From Pleurotus djamor (lineage: Eukaryota > Basidiomycota > Agaricomycetes > Agaricales > Pleurotaceae), in contig JAPEVF010000397.1 of assembly GCA_029747585.1 (NCBI GenBank), forward strand, positions 1-41,295: 41,295 nt of DNA. Direction: 5' to 3'. Shown here piece after piece: positions 40,381 to 41,295 of the stretch (its first letter is position 1; every line of letters starts with the position of its first letter). The translations under genes and the position numbers were made by a program. Under the pieces are notes generated by a model, which saw nothing but the letters and a program-made list of their open reading frames with translations, was not told where the DNA came from and made no database searches.

Positions 40381-41295
40381 ATGGTCAAGCGACGCCTCCA
40401 AGCTAATGCTAGTATGGTCTTCATCATCTCATTCCAAAATATTGTTCATTTCTTCTGATAGAGGCTGAACCGTCTCGGAAAGGATCCAATGGATCGCAAG
40501 GTCAACCAGGAACGTCCCGAACGATGGCGGAAAGGGTTGCCTCATATATGAATGATCCAATCAACCGTACGCTCATTCTCAGCCTTTCTGGTCCTTCTTG
40601 TGCCCACTGCGAATTGCTTACTTTTATCTAGCGCGCAAATTGTCACCAGATCAGGATGGTATGATCATCACCCCTCAACCACCAGATTACGAGGGCATCG
40701 AACGTGACGGGACGACGCAATGCGTCTTTCTATCCAAACACGAAATGTCCATGCTAGTCGAAGCTCCAGGATACCCCAGGACGCTCCCTTGCGAAAGAAC
40801 GTTAGGTGGGTATGTCATCAAGCACGTTGAAGGAAAAGGCCTCGGCATGTTTGCTACTCGCGATTTTGCCTACGGAGACATGATCGCCAGTGAGCGCCCC
40901 TTGCTTATCTTCCCCATGCAACTTCGCACCGTAGAAACCTCTCGTGGCGACCCCTATTTTGAGCTGGAAGTTATGACGCTGTCGGAGAAGGTGCTCGAGT
41001 TTGCGTTGGAGAGGATGGGCGAAGTGAATAAGAAGAAATTCCTGGCGTTGCATAATTGCCGAGCCAACGAAAAAGATTGTCCCAACCTGCTTGGTATTTG
41101 GCGGACGAATAGCTTCGGGGTTGATTTTAAGAAGGGACGAGGAGAACCCGGTGCGTCAATATATTGGTACTTTGTTGTGTTGGTTACTCACTGGTTCTAT
41201 TCACTTTGCCTTTAGTTGGACTCGGATATTCAGCGGTTCACGCTGATCTATCTCGTATCAACCACAGGTACATATTCCGTGCTTCCATGAGTCTG
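40381..41295 (+). CDS. SET-domain protein, paralogue C (3' end outside window)
   Basis: Divergent from B. Exons: 40381-40411, 40462-40566, 40632-41150, 41216-41267, then an intron running off the window; all joins are in frame. It starts MVKRRLQANAKAEPS; the second exon is MAERVASYMNDPIN. The SET part follows: EAPGYPRTLPCERTLGGYVI, GKGLGMFATRDFAYGDMIAS, ERPLLIFPMQLRT, LALHNCRANEKDCPNLLGIW and HADLSRINH, where the exon ends within NHS at the same codon as in A and B. The 52-nt exon before that point is the same length as in B. The catalytic NHSC remainder and C-terminus lie beyond the window. It is closer to B than to A in wording (FAYGDMI, ERPLLIFP, LGI..TNSFG). Confidence 0.84.

Overview
This window looks like a scaffold from an agaricomycete (basidiomycete) fungus in which about 23.3 kb of mitochondrial DNA (about 2,343-25,670) sits between two pieces of nuclear DNA. 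The nuclear parts are near 50% GC, with genes split by many 45-75 nt GT-AG introns. The middle is strongly AT-rich, carries mitochondrial genes read with UGA = Trp, and has many single Ns next to homopolymers. GC-rich mitochondrial hairpins, FunK1-type kinases and expanded SET proteins would fit a Cantharellales/Rhizoctonia-like fungus, but that placement is inference.

Left nuclear flank (1-2,342): the 3' part of a 16-exon acyl-CoA dehydrogenase gene on plus, then the C-terminal half of a Mim1/Tom13-type outer-membrane import protein on minus, cut at the mitochondrial junction.

Mitochondrial segment: nad6, nad4, a complete cox1 with six group I introns (two GIY-YIG and four LAGLIDADG ORFs, each fused in frame to the exon before it), a tRNA cluster (Ser-GCU, Glu, Met, Leu-UAA, Asn), the large-subunit rRNA with one intron, tRNA-Pro and tRNA-Ala on the opposite strand, and an unassigned membrane-protein ORF of about 352 codons. 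A possible tRNA interrupted in the anticodon loop lies between nad6 and nad4. Two dispersed hairpin families run through spacers, introns, rRNA and homing-endonuclease ORFs: a GC-rich one centred on CCCTTAAGGG and an AT-rich one bounded by TTTTTTCTCTC and GAGAGAAAAAA.

Right nuclear flank (25,670-41,295): a carboxypeptidase Y-like S10 gene cut at the junction; a 2.6-kb stretch without a confident gene; a Ser/Pro-rich disordered protein; a damaged FunK1-type kinase; a small basidiomycete protein; and three paralogous SET-domain genes (two tandem on minus, one divergent on plus and running off the end).

The two junctions interrupt different nuclear genes, so the window is best read as a chimeric scaffold, or as an insertion with loss or rearrangement, and not as a clean insertion into one gene. 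I found no new multi-gene defence or metabolic system. The most unusual material is the mobile hairpin load of the mitochondrial DNA and the SET paralogue cluster.
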